Source: an uncultured Christensenellaceae bacterium (GTDB lineage: Bacteria > Bacillota > Clostridia > Christensenellales > UBA3700). Taken from it: DNA of 21,459 bases. The DNA lies in contig CAJUOK010000026.1 of assembly GCA_910588015.1 (NCBI GenBank), positions 1 to 21,459 on the forward strand. The letters are read 5' to 3'. Position numbers and translations under genes: made by a program. Below the pieces are notes generated by a model. That model had not been told where the DNA came from and did no database searches. It saw only the letters and a list, made by a program, of their open reading frames with translations. Shown one piece after another: positions 21,125 to 21,459 of this stretch. Within the stretch, counting starts at the first letter, position 1, and each line of letters begins with the position of its first letter.

Positions 21125-21459
21125 TTATCTCATTGCCTTTTGTTCTTTGAGATATTCCGCGTATCTCTCTATTTGGTCTTCTCTCAAGTCTATCATCTCT
21201 TTGGCTGTCGCATATGCTTGCGCGTCTCCTATTATGACTTCTGTCTCTTTTACCTTTACTTTTGTTCCGTCGCTTCCCGCATTGCGTCTTATGTCCTTGA
21301 GATACTCGTCTTCCATTTTGAATAATGCTACAGTTGTGTCTTTCTTTACCGTCAGCTTTATCAAAGGATTTACAGACGACTGTCCCAATACTATGAAATA
21401 CGTAGACTTCTTCTCTTTACACTTATCCTTGCTCATTGCGTATTCTCTCAATCCGTCAA
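21125..21459 (-). CDS. unrecognised protein, 5' end probably outside the window
   Basis: The frame is open from the window edge to the stop at 21125. The first in-window ATG (21436, giving MSKDKCKEKK, 103 residues) has only a weak GAGAG upstream, and the frame continues as DGLREYA before it. The gene may therefore begin beyond the edge. The visible part is hydrophilic and charged: a short beta-rich part (STYFIVLGQSS..., LIKLTVKKDTTVALF) is followed by a helical, charged C-terminus (EMIDLREDQIERYAEYLKE). No signal peptide or membrane segment is visible. I do not recognise the family. It could be a phage- or plasmid-like small protein or the end of a larger one. Confidence 0.5.
   Translation of the reverse strand, partial: DGLREYAMSKDKCKEKKSTYFIVLGQSSVNPLIKLTVKKDTTVALFKMEDEYLKDIRRNAGSDGTKVKVKETEVIIGDAQAYATAKEMIDLREDQIERYAEYLKEQKAMR

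Overview
The window reads as a chromosomal segment of an anaerobic, low-to-moderate-GC Clostridia-like Firmicute. This is inferred from strong GGAGG-type ribosome binding sites, Bacillus-type ARG boxes, an argJ-based arginine pathway, HU, a CopA/CopZ-type copper exporter and Gram-positive-style lipoproteins. No marker gene fixes the taxon. Every gene that I accept lies on the minus strand, so transcription runs from high to low coordinates.

Right edge (about 20.5-21.46 kb): the 3' part of an unrecognised gene, then about 600 bases without a gene. That gap holds three inverted-pair palindromic repeat units (two of them inverted copies of each other), a candidate structured RNA with two hairpins, and a minus-strand terminator. 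Next comes a copper-exporting P-type ATPase with a metal-binding domain at each end. The C-terminal one has its own strong ribosome binding site and ATG, so the gene could also yield a free CopZ-like chaperone.

16.2-17.9 kb: a DAHP synthase (first step of aromatic amino acid synthesis) and a flavin-reductase-like protein, with a clear promoter and terminator. 14.3-16.2 kb: a single gene fusing the acetyltransferase domain of GlmU to a complete GlmM. It therefore covers two successive steps from glucosamine-6-P to N-acetylglucosamine-1-P for peptidoglycan, and the uridylyltransferase domain is absent. 10.0-14.1 kb: a large surface lipoprotein with GLUG-like C-terminal repeats and a secreted alpha/beta hydrolase, each with its own promoter.

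1.1-9.9 kb: a complete ornithine-to-arginine and glutamate-to-ornithine operon, argG-argH-argC-argJ-argB-argD-argF. It is followed without a break by a GNAT acetyltransferase and, through a 4-base ATGA overlap, by the DNA-binding protein HU. The promoter has a series of ARG boxes at roughly two-helical-turn spacing, so an ArgR/AhrC repressor is expected. HU also appears to have a private promoter inside the GNAT coding sequence. A C_GCAxxG_C_C family protein follows.

Left edge (1-111): a perfect 17-base inverted repeat encloses a near-consensus leftward promoter. This is the layout of an invertible promoter switch, although a MITE or a regulator site remains possible.

Most notable: the GlmU(acetyltransferase)-GlmM fusion, the embedded CopZ start inside copA, and the promoter flanked by inverted repeats at the left edge.
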